A stretch of 64,000 nucleotides of DNA from Paenibacillus qinlingensis (GCF_013204845.1 NZ_JABMKY010000028.1:58950-122949), one strand, 5' to 3'; shown: positions 8,886 through 17,654, counted from the stretch's first letter. A program made the numbers and translations. The notes: a model not told the origin generated them from the sequence alone.

Positions 8886-9892
8886 AACGGATCCACCAAC
8901 GTATCCGGATTATGATAATTGCGCGGCCAATTGAACGGCTTCAATTGCTCCAGCAACTCTGGCGGCAACGGCTTGCCATCCGATACTTTGAGATTGACTT
9001 CCACTTCGTTCACGTTGCGCATCCCCGGAATGACGCAGCTTACAGCTTCATTCGACAAACAGAAACGAAGCGCAACTTCGGCAAGCGTCATCGTTGCATC
9101 GTATTCACGGACCATCCGTTTAATCGCATCCACCTTCTCCAGCGTCCGCGGGAAACGCTCGCCCTTGAAATAGTTCCGTCTTACATCACCTGGCGCGAAC
9201 GTATCGTAAGTTTCCGGTGTCCAGCTGCCGATTAGCGAACCTTCATCAAAAGGGACCCGGGCAAGAACAGCGACGCCATTCTTCTTACATGTAGGAAACA
9301 GTTCTTCTGCAGGCCTCTGTTCGAAAATATTATAAACAACCTGCTCAGCCTGAATCAGCCCAGCTTCTGCAAGCGCAATACCGTCCTGCGGACGATAATC
9401 GCGAATGGACACGCCGAATTCACGGATTTTGCCTTCCTTCTGGAGTTCCGTCAACGCCTCGTGCCACTCTAGATCTTCTAACCCCTTAGGGAACCAACCA
9501 TGCAACTGATACAAATCAATGGCTTCCACACCTAGCCTGGTCAAGCTGTCTTCGCACTGCTTGCGAATATGAGCTTTGGGATAGCGCCCTGTCATAGTTG
9601 GATCAAGCTCATTCGGATGCGGCCATTGAACGGGCTGCACCTTGGAAGCAATATAAATATGATTGTGATGCCATTCCTTGAGTGCCTGACCGATGACTTC
9701 CTCCGAGTGGCCTTTACCATACATTTGAGCTGTGTCTACAAGGTTAATTCCCCTAGTCCAAGCTGCAAGCAAGGTTTTCACTGAATCACGGTCATCGACT
9801 TGACCGAAAGCCCCGCCACCGCCAATCTGCCAGCCCCCGAAACCGATTTCTGAAATATCCCATCCCGTATTGCCAAATTTCCGATATTGCAT
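8882..9892 (-). CDS. Aldo/keto reductase
   Basis: The (beta/alpha)8 NAD(P)H-dependent aldo/keto reductase family is recognised from MQYRKFGNTGWDISEIGFGG, DTAQMYGKGHSEEVIGQAL with the catalytic Asp and Tyr, the Lys of IASKVQP, and the His of LYQLHGW. The C-terminal cofactor segment is VIPGMRNVNEVEVNL. Two upstream starts exist (a GTG at 9919 and an ATG at 9901), but GGGAGGAG lies directly before 9892 and family members begin MxYRxxG, so the ATG at 9892 is preferred, giving 336 residues. It leads a leftward operon with the SGNH esterase and rhamnosidase, and may reduce or oxidise a released sugar. Confidence 0.85.
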   Translation of the reverse strand: MQYRKFGNTGWDISEIGFGGWQIGGGGAFGQVDDRDSVKTLLAAWTRGINLVDTAQMYGKGHSEEVIGQALKEWHHNHIYIASKVQPVQWPHPNELDPTMTGRYPKAHIRKQCEDSLTRLGVEAIDLYQLHGWFPKGLEDLEWHEALTELQKEGKIREFGVSIRDYRPQDGIALAEAGLIQAEQVVYNIFEQRPAEELFPTCKKNGVAVLARVPFDEGSLIGSWTPETYDTFAPGDVRRNYFKGERFPRTLEKVDAIKRMVREYDATMTLAEVALRFCLSNEAVSCVIPGMRNVNEVEVNLKVSDGKPLPPELLEQLKPFNWPRNYHNPDTLVDPL

Positions 9893-10080
9893 AGGCAGCA
9901 TTCTCCTCCCTCGAATCACCTTTCAGTATAAGGCGCTTACGAAGTGATTTTCTTGGTCGATCTGCCAGAAAAAGCACGCTAAATTCGAACTTCACAGCTC
10001 AGAACGGATGAGGTAGAATGTAGGAAATTCCGGACATTTCCACGTATCTGCGTCCGAATACATGGAGGGACGAAACGTAT

Positions 10081-11322
10081 ATGAAGGAGGAATTGATTTC
10101 TATGCGAGGCGAACAGCATGCAAGTTTTACCGAGGATGGGGCGTGGTGTTTCTTCGCTGACCCACGGGCAGTCCGATTTGTCGGACAGCAGGACCGTACC
10201 TATGTCGGTTGGTTAACGAAGCAGGGCCATGTCATGATCGGTACCTATGATCATCGTGACGAGTCCGTTAACTCCGTCATGATTAAGCCAAGTCTGCAGC
10301 AGGATGACCATGCGAACCCCGCGTTGTATTTCCCTGAAGATGGACGTGCAGTCATCTACTACTCTGCTCATAATGGGAAGACGATGTATTACCGTCAAAT
10401 GGAAACGGCAGAGGATATCACGTCCTTTGGCGCTGAACAAGAACTTCCGGAGAATACGAGCGGCATGCATGGATATACATATCCAAATCCGATTCATCTC
10501 CGCCAAGAACACAAGCAATATTTGTTCTGGCGCGGCGGTAATTTCAAACCTAATTTCAGTTCTTTACTCGATAAAGAGGGGACATGGTCGGAACCCCAAA
10601 CCTTAATCATGGGAGAAGGGGCCCGCCCCTACGTTAAGTATGCCAGTAATCGCGAGGATACCCTCTGGTTTGCTTTTACCGACGGGCACCCGAATATAGA
10701 ACCGCACAACAGCATCTACTGTGCTAGCATCCAAGATGGCATCCTCTCTCATGCGGACGGTTCAACTATAAAGCCGCTATCCGACCTGCCTATGCTTCCC
10801 CGTGAAGCCGATGTGGTTTTCGACGGAACCCTGCACGATACGAAGGCATGGATCTGGGATATTGCGGTGGATGCCCATGGTCGCCCTGTCATCGTGTACG
10901 CCGTCTTCCACGCCAATTCGGACCACCGTTATTGGTACAGCTATTGGAACGGCGATGCGTGGGAGAATCATGAAATGACAGCCAGCGGTTCTTGGTTCCC
11001 GCAAACCGAGCAAGGCGCCGTGGAACGGGAACCCTTCTACTCGGGCGGACTTATACTCGATCATGCCGATCCGGCCAACGTGTATCTGTCGCGTTTGGTC
11101 AATGGTATTTTCGAAATCGAGCATTGGCACACGACGAATCAAGGTAAAACATGGGAATCTACTGCCGTGACCAGTGGTTCTTCTCACAATAACGTGAGGC
11201 CTGTCCTAGCTAGGAACAACGGACAAGAAGACGCGCTCCTTCTGTGGATGCATGGGGATTATGTGCATTTTACTAACTATGAGACGGCTTTGAAGATGAA
11301 GTTAGTTACGCGGACACAATAA
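10081..11322 (+). CDS. BNR-repeat (BNR_4-type) glycan-associated protein
   Basis: The 413 residues resemble the BNR_4 beta-propeller proteins found beside uronic-acid and rhamnose polysaccharide lyases. Visible segments are GAWCFFADPRAVRFVG at the N-terminus, HDDH-like and HGYTYPNPIHL repeats, KAWIWDIAVDAHGRPVIVYAVF, and the Asp-box-like NQGKTWESTAVTSG near the C-terminus. No signal peptide is seen. Homologues include hydrolases and lyases acting on rhamnose-containing glycans, so activity is possible but unproven. It diverges from the aldo/keto reductase operon. Two starts have ribosome binding sites: 10081 (GGAGGG upstream) and 10102 (AAGGAGG inside the first codons). Confidence 0.7.
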   Translation: MKEELISMRGEQHASFTEDGAWCFFADPRAVRFVGQQDRTYVGWLTKQGHVMIGTYDHRDESVNSVMIKPSLQQDDHANPALYFPEDGRAVIYYSAHNGKTMYYRQMETAEDITSFGAEQELPENTSGMHGYTYPNPIHLRQEHKQYLFWRGGNFKPNFSSLLDKEGTWSEPQTLIMGEGARPYVKYASNREDTLWFAFTDGHPNIEPHNSIYCASIQDGILSHADGSTIKPLSDLPMLPREADVVFDGTLHDTKAWIWDIAVDAHGRPVIVYAVFHANSDHRYWYSYWNGDAWENHEMTASGSWFPQTEQGAVEREPFYSGGLILDHADPANVYLSRLVNGIFEIEHWHTTNQGKTWESTAVTSGSSHNNVRPVLARNNGQEDALLLWMHGDYVHFTNYETALKMKLVTRTQ

Positions 11323-11324
11323 AC

Positions 11325-11376
11325 AAAAAGAGGCTGTCTCAATAGTCTATGTAGACTTATTGAAACGCCTCTTTTT
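11325..11376 (+). terminator. Rho-independent terminator after the BNR-repeat gene
   Basis: Two bases after the stop codon an AAAAAGAGGC arm pairs with GCCTCTTTTT after an inner stem formed by AATAGTC and GACTTATT. The A-run and U-run make it work in both directions. Confidence 0.8.
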
Positions 11377-11415
11377 CGTTATTGACACATGAAGAATAAA
11401 ACAACTTCCCATAAA

Positions 11416-11601
11416 TTAACTAGATTTACTCCATCTATTTGAAACGGATTTAGCGAATTCGGATGATTAACTGTATTTCCTGTAGTTAAATTCCTCCAAT
11501 TGTATCGATTTATCAAATTTCATAGAATTTACCTGTATTTTTCCATCTAATCACGAAAACACCTCAAATTCGAGCACATTAGCTGTAGTTTTTACATCTA
11601 A
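11416..11601. repeat. Four spaced 23-bp imperfect repeats in an intergenic region
   Basis: Units of 23 bp lie at 11416-11438, 11467-11489, 11528-11550 and 11579-11601. They share the pattern TTAnCTGTAKTTnnTnCATCTAA, and the second is close to palindromic (TTAACTG...CAGTTAA-like). Start-to-start distances are 51, 61 and 51 bp. The rest of the 327-bp gap between the BNR gene and the copper lipoprotein holds no convincing ORF. Confidence 0.6.
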
Positions 11602-11649
11602 ATGTGATGCGGCAGTGGGACATCCCCTTATTCATTAGCTTATATGGAC

Positions 11650-12519
11650 TCATTTCACCTCAACGACGAAAGGCACTGTAAACACTTCTCCATTATGCTG
11701 GAACTGTCCCCACAGCTTATAGATTCCCGCTTCTGGGAATGAGGTCGCGAACTTTGCAAGGGGACCCGTTGCCTTCTCCTCAAGCGGATGTACATGAATG
11801 TACTGTTCGGCATCGGCTGACAGAATGACAACATGGCCTACAGCGCCTAAGTATGGCTGCAGATTCGTGATCTCCTTCTTCGTCTGAGCGTCTCGAATTG
11901 TGAAGCGGAGTGTTACCTCTTCTTTGGCCTTCAAGCTGCTCAAGGAAAGTTCAACATCCTTACCGCTAACCTCTTGCCGCAGCTTGGCATCTGCTTTAAG
12001 CACGGTATGCTCTGCCTCTTTACCGGCAACTTTTACCCATTGACTGAGCGTAGTGCTCGTTCCACCACTAGGAATAAAATCAGCGATGAGCTTGTAATCC
12101 CCGCCTGCATCGAAGCTTGCGCTGACCGTAAACTTGCCATTTCCTTGGTAGACCGGATGAATGTGTTGAAAAGACGATAGATTGTGATTCACTATAATCA
12201 AATGCAGCAGCTTCTCATGATTCTCTTGAAAATCAGTCACTGCTTTGCCGGCATCATCCGTAATTTGGATCGTTAATTCCGACTTCTCATTGGCTTGCAG
12301 ACTTGTCGATCCGAAGGTGAACGCTGCTTTCAGGTTCGTGGATGCCTTCGGCATTTCTCCCCCATGTCCGCTGTGTTCATCAGTACTTGCTGGGCTAGGT
12401 GCTGTTCCATGACTGCCATGCTGACTCTTGCTCGAGGAGGCTTCTCTAACACTGCTGCATGCGCTTAGAAACAGCACCGCGAGCATAACTGAGATAAGCC
12501 CTATTTTATGCATATACAC
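11650..12519 (-). CDS. Secreted lipoprotein with His/Met-rich copper-associated region
   Basis: The 289 residues start with a lipoprotein signal ending in the lipobox FLSACSS, so the mature protein should be anchored to the outer face of the membrane. A low-complexity His/Ser segment follows (QHGSHG, DEHSGHGGEMPK), then two beta-sandwich regions with conserved histidines (QHIHPVYQG and YIHVHPLEEKATG). It lies 19 bases downstream of copA on the same strand, so it is almost certainly in the copZ-copA operon. A role in binding or handling exported copper is inferred from this context and the His-rich sequence; YtkA/CopC-like domains are possible. Translation probably begins at the GTG at 12519, behind AGGAGAGAG. 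Confidence 0.7.
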   Translation of the reverse strand: MYMHKIGLISVMLAVLFLSACSSVREASSSKSQHGSHGTAPSPASTDEHSGHGGEMPKASTNLKAAFTFGSTSLQANEKSELTIQITDDAGKAVTDFQENHEKLLHLIIVNHNLSSFQHIHPVYQGNGKFTVSASFDAGGDYKLIADFIPSGGTSTTLSQWVKVAGKEAEHTVLKADAKLRQEVSGKDVELSLSSLKAKEEVTLRFTIRDAQTKKEITNLQPYLGAVGHVVILSADAEQYIHVHPLEEKATGPLAKFATSFPEAGIYKLWGQFQHNGEVFTVPFVVEVK

Positions 12520-12538
12520 GCGCTTCTCTCTCCTATGT

Positions 12539-14986
12539 CTAGGTCAATTCTTTGCGAATCTTCACACGTTGCAGCCGAAGCGCATTAAGAACGACAGAAA
12601 CCGAGCTTAATGCCATGGCAAGCCCCGCCACCCAAGGCGCCAATAAGCCAAGCGCAGCAATGGGGATCCCTAACGTATTGTAGCCGAGTGCCCAGACCAA
12701 ATTTTGTTTGATGTTGCGCATCGTTTGGCGGCTCATGTAGATCGCATCCGGAATGCTCGCTAAGTCCCCGCGCATAAGCGTTACATCAGCGGCTTCCATC
12801 GCCACATCCGTACCCGTCCCGATCGCCATCCCGATATCAGCCGTCGCTAGCGCCGGTGCATCGTTAATACCATCTCCAACCATCGCCACTTTCTTTCCTA
12901 GCGCTTGGAGTTTTTTCACTTCTGCCGCTTTGCCTTCTGGTAGTACCTCCGCGAGGACATGCTCAATACCTACTTGATCTGCGATCGCTTTGGCCGTCCG
13001 TTCATTATCTCCGGTGATCATGATGACCTCAATGCCCATCGCCTTCAAACGACGAACCGCGGCATGGGACGTTTCTTTGACGGTATCCGCTACAGCTACT
13101 ATACCCCCGTACCCTTTATTAATGGCAACAAGCATAGCTGTTTTACCAGACTCCTCGAGCTTCGACATCGTGTCATAGGCAACCTTCGCATCTACACCGA
13201 ATTGCTCCATGAGTCGTCGCGTTCCGATGAGCAGCTCTTTCCCTTCAACGACAGCTTGAATGCCATAGCCTGGGATGGCTTCGAATGATTCTACTGCGGG
13301 TAGTTCAATGCCCTTTTCTCTAATCCCAGCCACAATTGCTTCTGCGAGGGGATGCTCCGAGTTTCTCTCCGCTGCGCCTACAAGTCGTAGGAATTGCGCT
13401 TCGTCACCTTCCGCGTATACATCGGTTAGTGCTGGCTTTCCTTTGGTGACCGTACCTGTTTTATCTAAAATGATCACATCAATCTGATGCGTCTTCTCCA
13501 AATGCTCGCCGCCTTTGAACAAAATCCCCAGTTCGGCCGCTCGCCCTGATCCCGCCATAATCGAAGTCGGTGTCGCTAAGCCCAGCGCACAAGGACAAGC
13601 AATAACCAAGATGGCTATGGCTTTCTCCAGAGCCCCTGCAAAATCGCCCGGTGTCACTATGAAATACCACACTAGGAAAGCGACAAGTGAGATACCCACT
13701 ACAATGGGAACGAAAATCCCAGAAATAACGTCGGCCACCCTTTGAATCGGTGCTTTTGAACCTTGCGCTTCTTCCACGACTTTAATAATTTGTGCCAGCG
13801 CTGTTTCTTTCCCGACCTTTGTCGCTTGCATGCGAAGCCTACCATTTTTGTTGATGGTTGCTCCGATTACCGCATCACCAGGTTTCTTAGTTACGGGCAG
13901 ACTTTCGCCAGTGAGCATCGATTCGTCCACAGAGGATAGACCTTCAAGCACTTCTCCGTCTACCGGTATTTTATCTCCAGGACGGACGAGCACAATATCT
14001 CCCGTCACCACTTCTTCAATGGGTATGTTGAGCTCTTGCCCTTCGCGGATGACTAACGCGGTCTTCGCCTGCAGCCCCATCAAAGACTTAATCGCTTCCG
14101 ATGTCCGTCCCTTAGCCAATGCTTCAAACAATTTCCCCATGATGACTAGCGTAATCAGTACAGCACTTGTTTCATAGTACAGAGACGGTCCATGATGCAT
14201 GCCGGCGCCCCCGATAACCCAAGCGATCGTCAAATACAGACTATAGAAGTAAGCTGCCGATGTTCCTAGTGAAACCAGTACATCCATGTTGGCAGAGCCA
14301 TTGCGCAGCGCTTTATAAGCACCTTCGTAGAATTGTCTCCCGATGTAAAACTGAACCGGCGTTGCCATCAACAATTGAAACCACGGATTCATGAACAATT
14401 CCGGTATCCAAATCCATGAGGTAAACGAAAAGTGGCTGACCATCGACCACAGCAACGGCAATGATAAGATCGCTGATATCAGGAGCTTACGCTTCTGCTT
14501 TCCGATCTCTTGCTGCCTGTGTTCCGCGGGGTCGCCTTGCTCTTGTTTAGGAACTGCTTTGTAGCCGAGCTTCTCCACTCGCTTCTGCATGTCAGATACC
14601 GTAAGATCGGCTGGATTGTACACGACATGGGCCGTTTCCATCGCAAAATTAACCGTCGCCACGCTCACGCCAGGCAACTTGTTTAAAGTCTTCTCAATCC
14701 GCTGGGCACAGGCTGCACAGGTCATGCCTTCAAGCTGTAAATCAACGGCTTCCTTCAGCGTATCATAGCCTAGCTTCTGAATGCTTTGTTCCATCTTGGC
14801 TGCATCGATGCGACTAGGGTCATAAGTTACCGTTGCTCGCTCCATCGCGAAGTTAACATTGGCTTCCGTGACCCCTTCCAACTTGTTCAAACCCTTCTCA
14901 ATCCGATTGGCACAGGCGGCGCATGTCATTCCCGTGATCTGCAGTGATGTTTGCTTCGTGTTTGTTGCAGCATCCGCAGTTTCCAT
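12539..14986 (-). CDS. copA: Copper-exporting P1B-type ATPase
   Basis: The 815-residue CopA pumps Cu(I) out of the cytoplasm using ATP. Two N-terminal heavy-metal-associated domains are seen, with GMTCAACANRIE near residue 20 and GMTCAACAQRIE near residue 88. Downstream are the transmembrane metal-site motif ACPCALGLATP, phosphatase motif TGES, phosphorylation motif DKTGTVTKG, the His-Pro of NSEHPLAEAIV, and GDGINDAPAL in the hinge. All key residues are intact and length is normal for the family. CopZ is encoded 14 bases upstream and would deliver Cu(I) to it. The pair is preceded by a CsoR-type operator, indicating copper induction. Confidence 0.97.
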   Translation of the reverse strand: METADAATNTKQTSLQITGMTCAACANRIEKGLNKLEGVTEANVNFAMERATVTYDPSRIDAAKMEQSIQKLGYDTLKEAVDLQLEGMTCAACAQRIEKTLNKLPGVSVATVNFAMETAHVVYNPADLTVSDMQKRVEKLGYKAVPKQEQGDPAEHRQQEIGKQKRKLLISAILSLPLLWSMVSHFSFTSWIWIPELFMNPWFQLLMATPVQFYIGRQFYEGAYKALRNGSANMDVLVSLGTSAAYFYSLYLTIAWVIGGAGMHHGPSLYYETSAVLITLVIMGKLFEALAKGRTSEAIKSLMGLQAKTALVIREGQELNIPIEEVVTGDIVLVRPGDKIPVDGEVLEGLSSVDESMLTGESLPVTKKPGDAVIGATINKNGRLRMQATKVGKETALAQIIKVVEEAQGSKAPIQRVADVISGIFVPIVVGISLVAFLVWYFIVTPGDFAGALEKAIAILVIACPCALGLATPTSIMAGSGRAAELGILFKGGEHLEKTHQIDVIILDKTGTVTKGKPALTDVYAEGDEAQFLRLVGAAERNSEHPLAEAIVAGIREKGIELPAVESFEAIPGYGIQAVVEGKELLIGTRRLMEQFGVDAKVAYDTMSKLEESGKTAMLVAINKGYGGIVAVADTVKETSHAAVRRLKAMGIEVIMITGDNERTAKAIADQVGIEHVLAEVLPEGKAAEVKKLQALGKKVAMVGDGINDAPALATADIGMAIGTGTDVAMEAADVTLMRGDLASIPDAIYMSRQTMRNIKQNLVWALGYNTLGIPIAALGLLAPWVAGLAMALSSVSVVLNALRLQRVKIRKELT

Positions 14987-15000
14987 GATCTACACCTCTT

Positions 15001-15201
15001 TTAGTTGACGTCGTAACCTTGCTCTTCAATCGCTTCTTTAATTGCATCTTGTGTCAGCTTATTTTCATCAAAATCCACATTCACCGTACCGCTTGCTAAG
15101 TCCACTTTCCCGGTAGCGCCAATCGTTTTTAAAGCTCCCTCAACGGAATTCACACAATGGTTACAGGACATGCCTGCTACTTTTAACGTTACATTTTGCA
15201 T
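15001..15201 (-). CDS. copZ: Copper chaperone CopZ
   Basis: A 66-residue ferredoxin-like heavy-metal-associated domain with the Cu(I)-binding motif GMSCNHCVNSVE near residues 10-21. It carries Cu(I) in the cytoplasm to CopA and to CsoR. It is first in the copZ-copA-lipoprotein operon; an AAGGAG site precedes the ATG at 15201 and the CsoR-type operator lies about 45 bases upstream. Confidence 0.95.
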   Translation of the reverse strand: MQNVTLKVAGMSCNHCVNSVEGALKTIGATGKVDLASGTVNVDFDENKLTQDAIKEAIEEQGYDVN

Positions 15202-15242
15202 AGTTCATTCTCCTTTATTATGGTTATCGTCAATAAACTTAG

Positions 15243-15264
15243 TATACCCCCCTACCCTATATTA
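15243..15264. promoter_or_regulatory. Predicted CsoR operator upstream of copZ
   Basis: The G/C-tract TATACCCCCCTACCCTATAT has the look of Bacillales CsoR operators, a GC-rich core with TA-rich flanks. A related copy lies before csoR itself at 16040-16058. Binding is inferred from this resemblance and from gene context. Confidence 0.65.
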
Positions 15265-15447
15265 GTCAAGTCCGAGACTTAACACATTTAAGGGTTCACC
15301 ATAGGCATCCACCTATCTTCCCACACATTTCGTGGATGAATTCATAGCCTTGCGCATATCCTATCCATAAAGCACATTCGGAACATCCTGCCTAATTCGT
15401 TTTAAAAGCAATAGATCCGTGTAATTAAACACAGGAGGTGTTTTATT

Positions 15448-15606
15448 ATGAACATCATGATTACAGCTGCAGAGGCGATAGAAAAAGGGGTCTGGCTAGA
15501 GCTTCTTCGTCTCTTCGGCAGAGATGCAGATGAGGATATTTGGCCTCAACAGGAGTTTATTCTAACGGAACAGCAGGCGCTTAAATTGAACCTTATTAAG
15601 AAATAG
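15448..15606 (+). CDS. Small hypothetical protein (52 residues)
   Basis: An ATG at 15448 follows a strong AGGAGGTG site and opens a 52-codon frame beginning MNIMITAAEAIEKGVWLELL and ending KLNLIKK. It contains a helix (AAEAIEKGVWLELLRLF), an acidic stretch (GRDADEDIWP), and a possible helical tail (TEQQALKLNLI). A hairpin with a U-run follows at 15629. It lies between copZ and csoR and points against both. Good ribosome binding and its own terminator support a real gene; no family is recognised. Its function, and any link to copper, are unknown. Confidence 0.6.
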   Translation: MNIMITAAEAIEKGVWLELLRLFGRDADEDIWPQQEFILTEQQALKLNLIKK

Positions 15607-15628
15607 ACACGTGATAATGAACACACGT

Positions 15629-15660
15629 AGGACCTCATCGAGATGGTGAAGTCCTTTTAC
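15629..15660 (+). terminator. Terminator hairpin after the 52-residue gene
   Basis: AGGACCTCATC and GATGGTGAAGTCCT pair imperfectly around a GAG loop and are followed by TTTT. It can serve the small gene on the plus strand. Confidence 0.6.
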
Positions 15661-15685
15661 GTACGTGGGTAGGATAGCTCCGTCC

Positions 15686-16009
15686 CTATTTCATGAGTTT
15701 ATTTATCGTTGTTAATAACTCGGTTATCACTTCTTCATCGCCTTCTTGAATGCGATCAATGACACAGCTTTTCATATGATGCTCAAGTAATTGCTTGCTT
15801 ACCCCATTTAACGCGGATTGGATGGATGAAATCTGATTCAGCACATCATCACAGTAAGTATCCTTCTCAATAAGCCCCTTAACCCCACGAATTTGCCCTT
15901 CGATCCGGTTCAATCGCGTGATCAGATTACTCTTGGCTTTATCGGAATGGTGACTCTTTCGTTCGCTTGAAGATGCACACATCTCGTGTGAATGGCTCTC
16001 CTCCGTCAT
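15686..16009 (-). CDS. csoR: Copper-sensing repressor CsoR
   Basis: A 107-residue member of the CsoR/RcnR (DUF156) family, an all-helical DNA-binding repressor released by Cu(I). The Cys-His-Cys copper site is visible as the Cys of DTYCDDVL and His and Cys in LLEHHMKSCVID. The RLNRIEGQIRGVKGLIE helix is typical. The N-terminus has extra His and Cys (SHSHEMCASS) beyond the core. An ATG at 16009 with AGGGAG eight bases upstream is preferred over a GTG at 16018. It is transcribed separately from copZ-copA, and both have G/C-tract operators, suggesting autoregulation. Confidence 0.93.
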   Translation of the reverse strand: MTEESHSHEMCASSSERKSHHSDKAKSNLITRLNRIEGQIRGVKGLIEKDTYCDDVLNQISSIQSALNGVSKQLLEHHMKSCVIDRIQEGDEEVITELLTTINKLMK

Positions 16010-16039
16010 CCCTATCACTCCCTATTGATTGCATTTTAT

Positions 16040-16058
16040 CATAGCCCCCCACCCTATG
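16040..16058. promoter_or_regulatory. Predicted CsoR operator upstream of csoR
   Basis: CATAGCCCCCCACCCTATG is the counterpart of the copZ-side operator (shared core CCCCCC-ACCCTAT). It lies about 30 bases before the csoR start and so predicts autoregulation. Confidence 0.6.
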
Positions 16059-16083
16059 CAAATGACAAAAGGGGTTGCATTTT

Positions 16084-16108
16084 TATAAACGACCGGTCTA
16101 ATATATAG
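16084..16108. promoter_or_regulatory. TetR-type operator upstream of the TetR gene at 16132
   Basis: The palindrome GACCGGTC at 16091-16098, in the context AACGACCGGTCTAATATATA, lies 34 bases before the regulator start. The same core with similar flanks occurs before ccdA at 16878-16885, suggesting one repressor for both. Confidence 0.7.
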
Positions 16109-16131
16109 GGGTATTAGAAAGGAGATTTCCT

Positions 16132-16701
16132 ATGAAACCCAATACTCGCGACACGATTATCGCCGCCGCGCTTGACTTGTTTTATTCGCGCGGTTATACA
16201 GCGACTGGTGTGCTCGACATCACCAAGGCCGCAGGCGTACCCAAGGGCTCCTTCTATCACTTCTTTCCAAGTAAGGAAGCGTTGGCTGAAGCAACTGTCA
16301 TTGAATACACCAAGAATAATCGTATCGAACTCCTGACTAGTTCCAGCACTTCCCCGCTTCAACGTATTCATAACCATATCGATCATCTCCTAGACTTTGC
16401 AGAGCGTGATGGATATGTGCGAGGTTGCTTATTCGGAAACTTCTCGACGGAAATGCCATCTCAAAGTGACTTGGTTTCGCGCGCTGTTGCTGCCGCCCTC
16501 GACAATTGGGTCAAACAGCTCACATTAACAATTACCGAGGCCAAAGAGGCTGGTGAAATCTCCACGAACTCTGATCCTGCGAGGCTTGCCACCCACATCG
16601 TTGCCAGTATCGAAGGTGCCCTCGCTCAGTGCAAGGTCTCCCGCTCCAGTGCACCTCTAGAACTAACCATCACTACAATTTTTACCGATCTTCTCTACTA
16701 G
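16132..16701 (+). CDS. TetR/AcrR-family repressor of the Msr operon
   Basis: The 189 residues carry an N-terminal TetR helix-turn-helix (IIAAALDLFYSRGYTATGVLDI, then GVPKGSFYHFFPSKEAL, residues about 10-55). The C-terminal helical ligand domain has VRGCLFGNFSTEM, similar to the YxaF/AcuR-type subgroup, in which a Cys near the ligand pocket is common. Two GACCGGTC operators flank it, one before itself and one before the ccdA operon 220 bp downstream, so it likely represses both. A redox or electrophile signal is plausible from the target genes but is inference. AGGAG before the ATG supports the start. Confidence 0.88.
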   Translation: MKPNTRDTIIAAALDLFYSRGYTATGVLDITKAAGVPKGSFYHFFPSKEALAEATVIEYTKNNRIELLTSSSTSPLQRIHNHIDHLLDFAERDGYVRGCLFGNFSTEMPSQSDLVSRAVAAALDNWVKQLTLTITEAKEAGEISTNSDPARLATHIVASIEGALAQCKVSRSSAPLELTITTIFTDLLY

Positions 16702-16871
16702 ACAAAATAGACAAACTAGACATCTTTATGTTTAGCTAGTTACCCAAAACAGCCGTTCAACGTAACCACTGATCTGCTGTTTTTTAATTTTTATGTAAAC
16801 CGTCCTCACATGCCTGAATCCCTCTTATAGCAACCGTTCGCAAATTAATTTCAGCACAAAGCTTGCATTCA

Positions 16872-16894
16872 CTAGACGACCGGTCTATTATATA
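16872..16894. promoter_or_regulatory. TetR-type operator upstream of the ccdA-msrAB operon
   Basis: CTAGACGACCGGTCTATTATATA repeats the ACGACCGGTCTA core found before the TetR gene. It lies about 30 bases before the ccdA start, over the likely -10 region. The rest of the 221-bp gap contains only a weak AACAGC...GCTGTT hairpin with a T-run near 16748-16790 that may end the TetR transcript. Confidence 0.7.
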
Positions 16895-16922
16895 GAAACA
16901 AGTCAGGAAGGAGGCTACATAT

Positions 16923-17639
16923 ATGTTCACTGAACATGTTTTTGCCGGAAGTGTTTTTATTGCTGGATTATTATCTTTTTTCTCACCATGCATCTTACCT
17001 TTACTTCCTGTATATATGGCTCATCTCGGAGCGGTCTCACCTAGAGGTAACGTAAGGGCAATCCGATTAGGAAAGATGAAGCTTCATCCCCATCTGGTCG
17101 GTAATACCTTATTTTTTATCTTAGGCATCTCTTCCGTCTTCTTGCTACTTGGATTTGGGGCAGGAGCCTTGGGGACGGTTATTAATAGCTCCTCGTTTAT
17201 CGTCTTTTGTGGTGCCGTTGTTGTTATATTCGGGATCTTTCAGACAGGTCTTATCCAACTGCTCTTTCTACAGCGGGAGAGAAAATTAACGATTTCAACG
17301 AGTGAGCGGAAGGGTTTCACGGCGGCATTCTTGCTTGGCTTAACGTTCAGCTTCGGATGGTCGCCTTGTATCGGCCCCATATTAGCTGCTGTTCTTAGCC
17401 TTTCTGCAAGTGAAGGGTCGTCGCTGGTTGGCGGAGGATATATGCTCGTTTACACACTTGGATTAGCGATTCCATTTCTAATTCTCTCCATCTTTTCAGA
17501 TTTACTATTAAGTAAGCTAAGAAAACTGAATGCCTATACACCTGCTATTAAAGTCATATCCGGTATCTTACTTATTGTGATGGGCGTATTACTGATGACG
17601 AATAACCTAAATATATTTGCTACTATTTTAACTAACTAG
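16923..17639 (+). CDS. ccdA: CcdA-type thiol:disulfide transmembrane electron carrier
   Basis: A 238-residue polytopic membrane protein of the CcdA/DsbD family. The first helix contains SFFSPCILPLLPVYMAHLG and a later one SFGWSPCIGPILAAVLSL, the paired membrane cysteines that carry electrons from cytoplasmic thioredoxin outward. Six hydrophobic segments are visible. It is followed 15 bases later by a TlpA-like lipoprotein and then MsrAB. This matches the known CcdA-Etrx-MsrAB modules of Gram-positive bacteria, in which reducing power reaches an extracellular methionine sulfoxide reductase. The ATG at 16923 has AAGGAGG upstream. Confidence 0.92.
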   Translation: MFTEHVFAGSVFIAGLLSFFSPCILPLLPVYMAHLGAVSPRGNVRAIRLGKMKLHPHLVGNTLFFILGISSVFLLLGFGAGALGTVINSSSFIVFCGAVVVIFGIFQTGLIQLLFLQRERKLTISTSERKGFTAAFLLGLTFSFGWSPCIGPILAAVLSLSASEGSSLVGGGYMLVYTLGLAIPFLILSIFSDLLLSKLRKLNAYTPAIKVISGILLIVMGVLLMTNNLNIFATILTN

Positions 17640-17654
17640 GGAGGCGATTCTATC

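Noticed and set aside
15300..15447. Riboswitch or leader RNA before the 52-residue gene
   Set aside because: No recognisable riboswitch motif or strong structure was seen.
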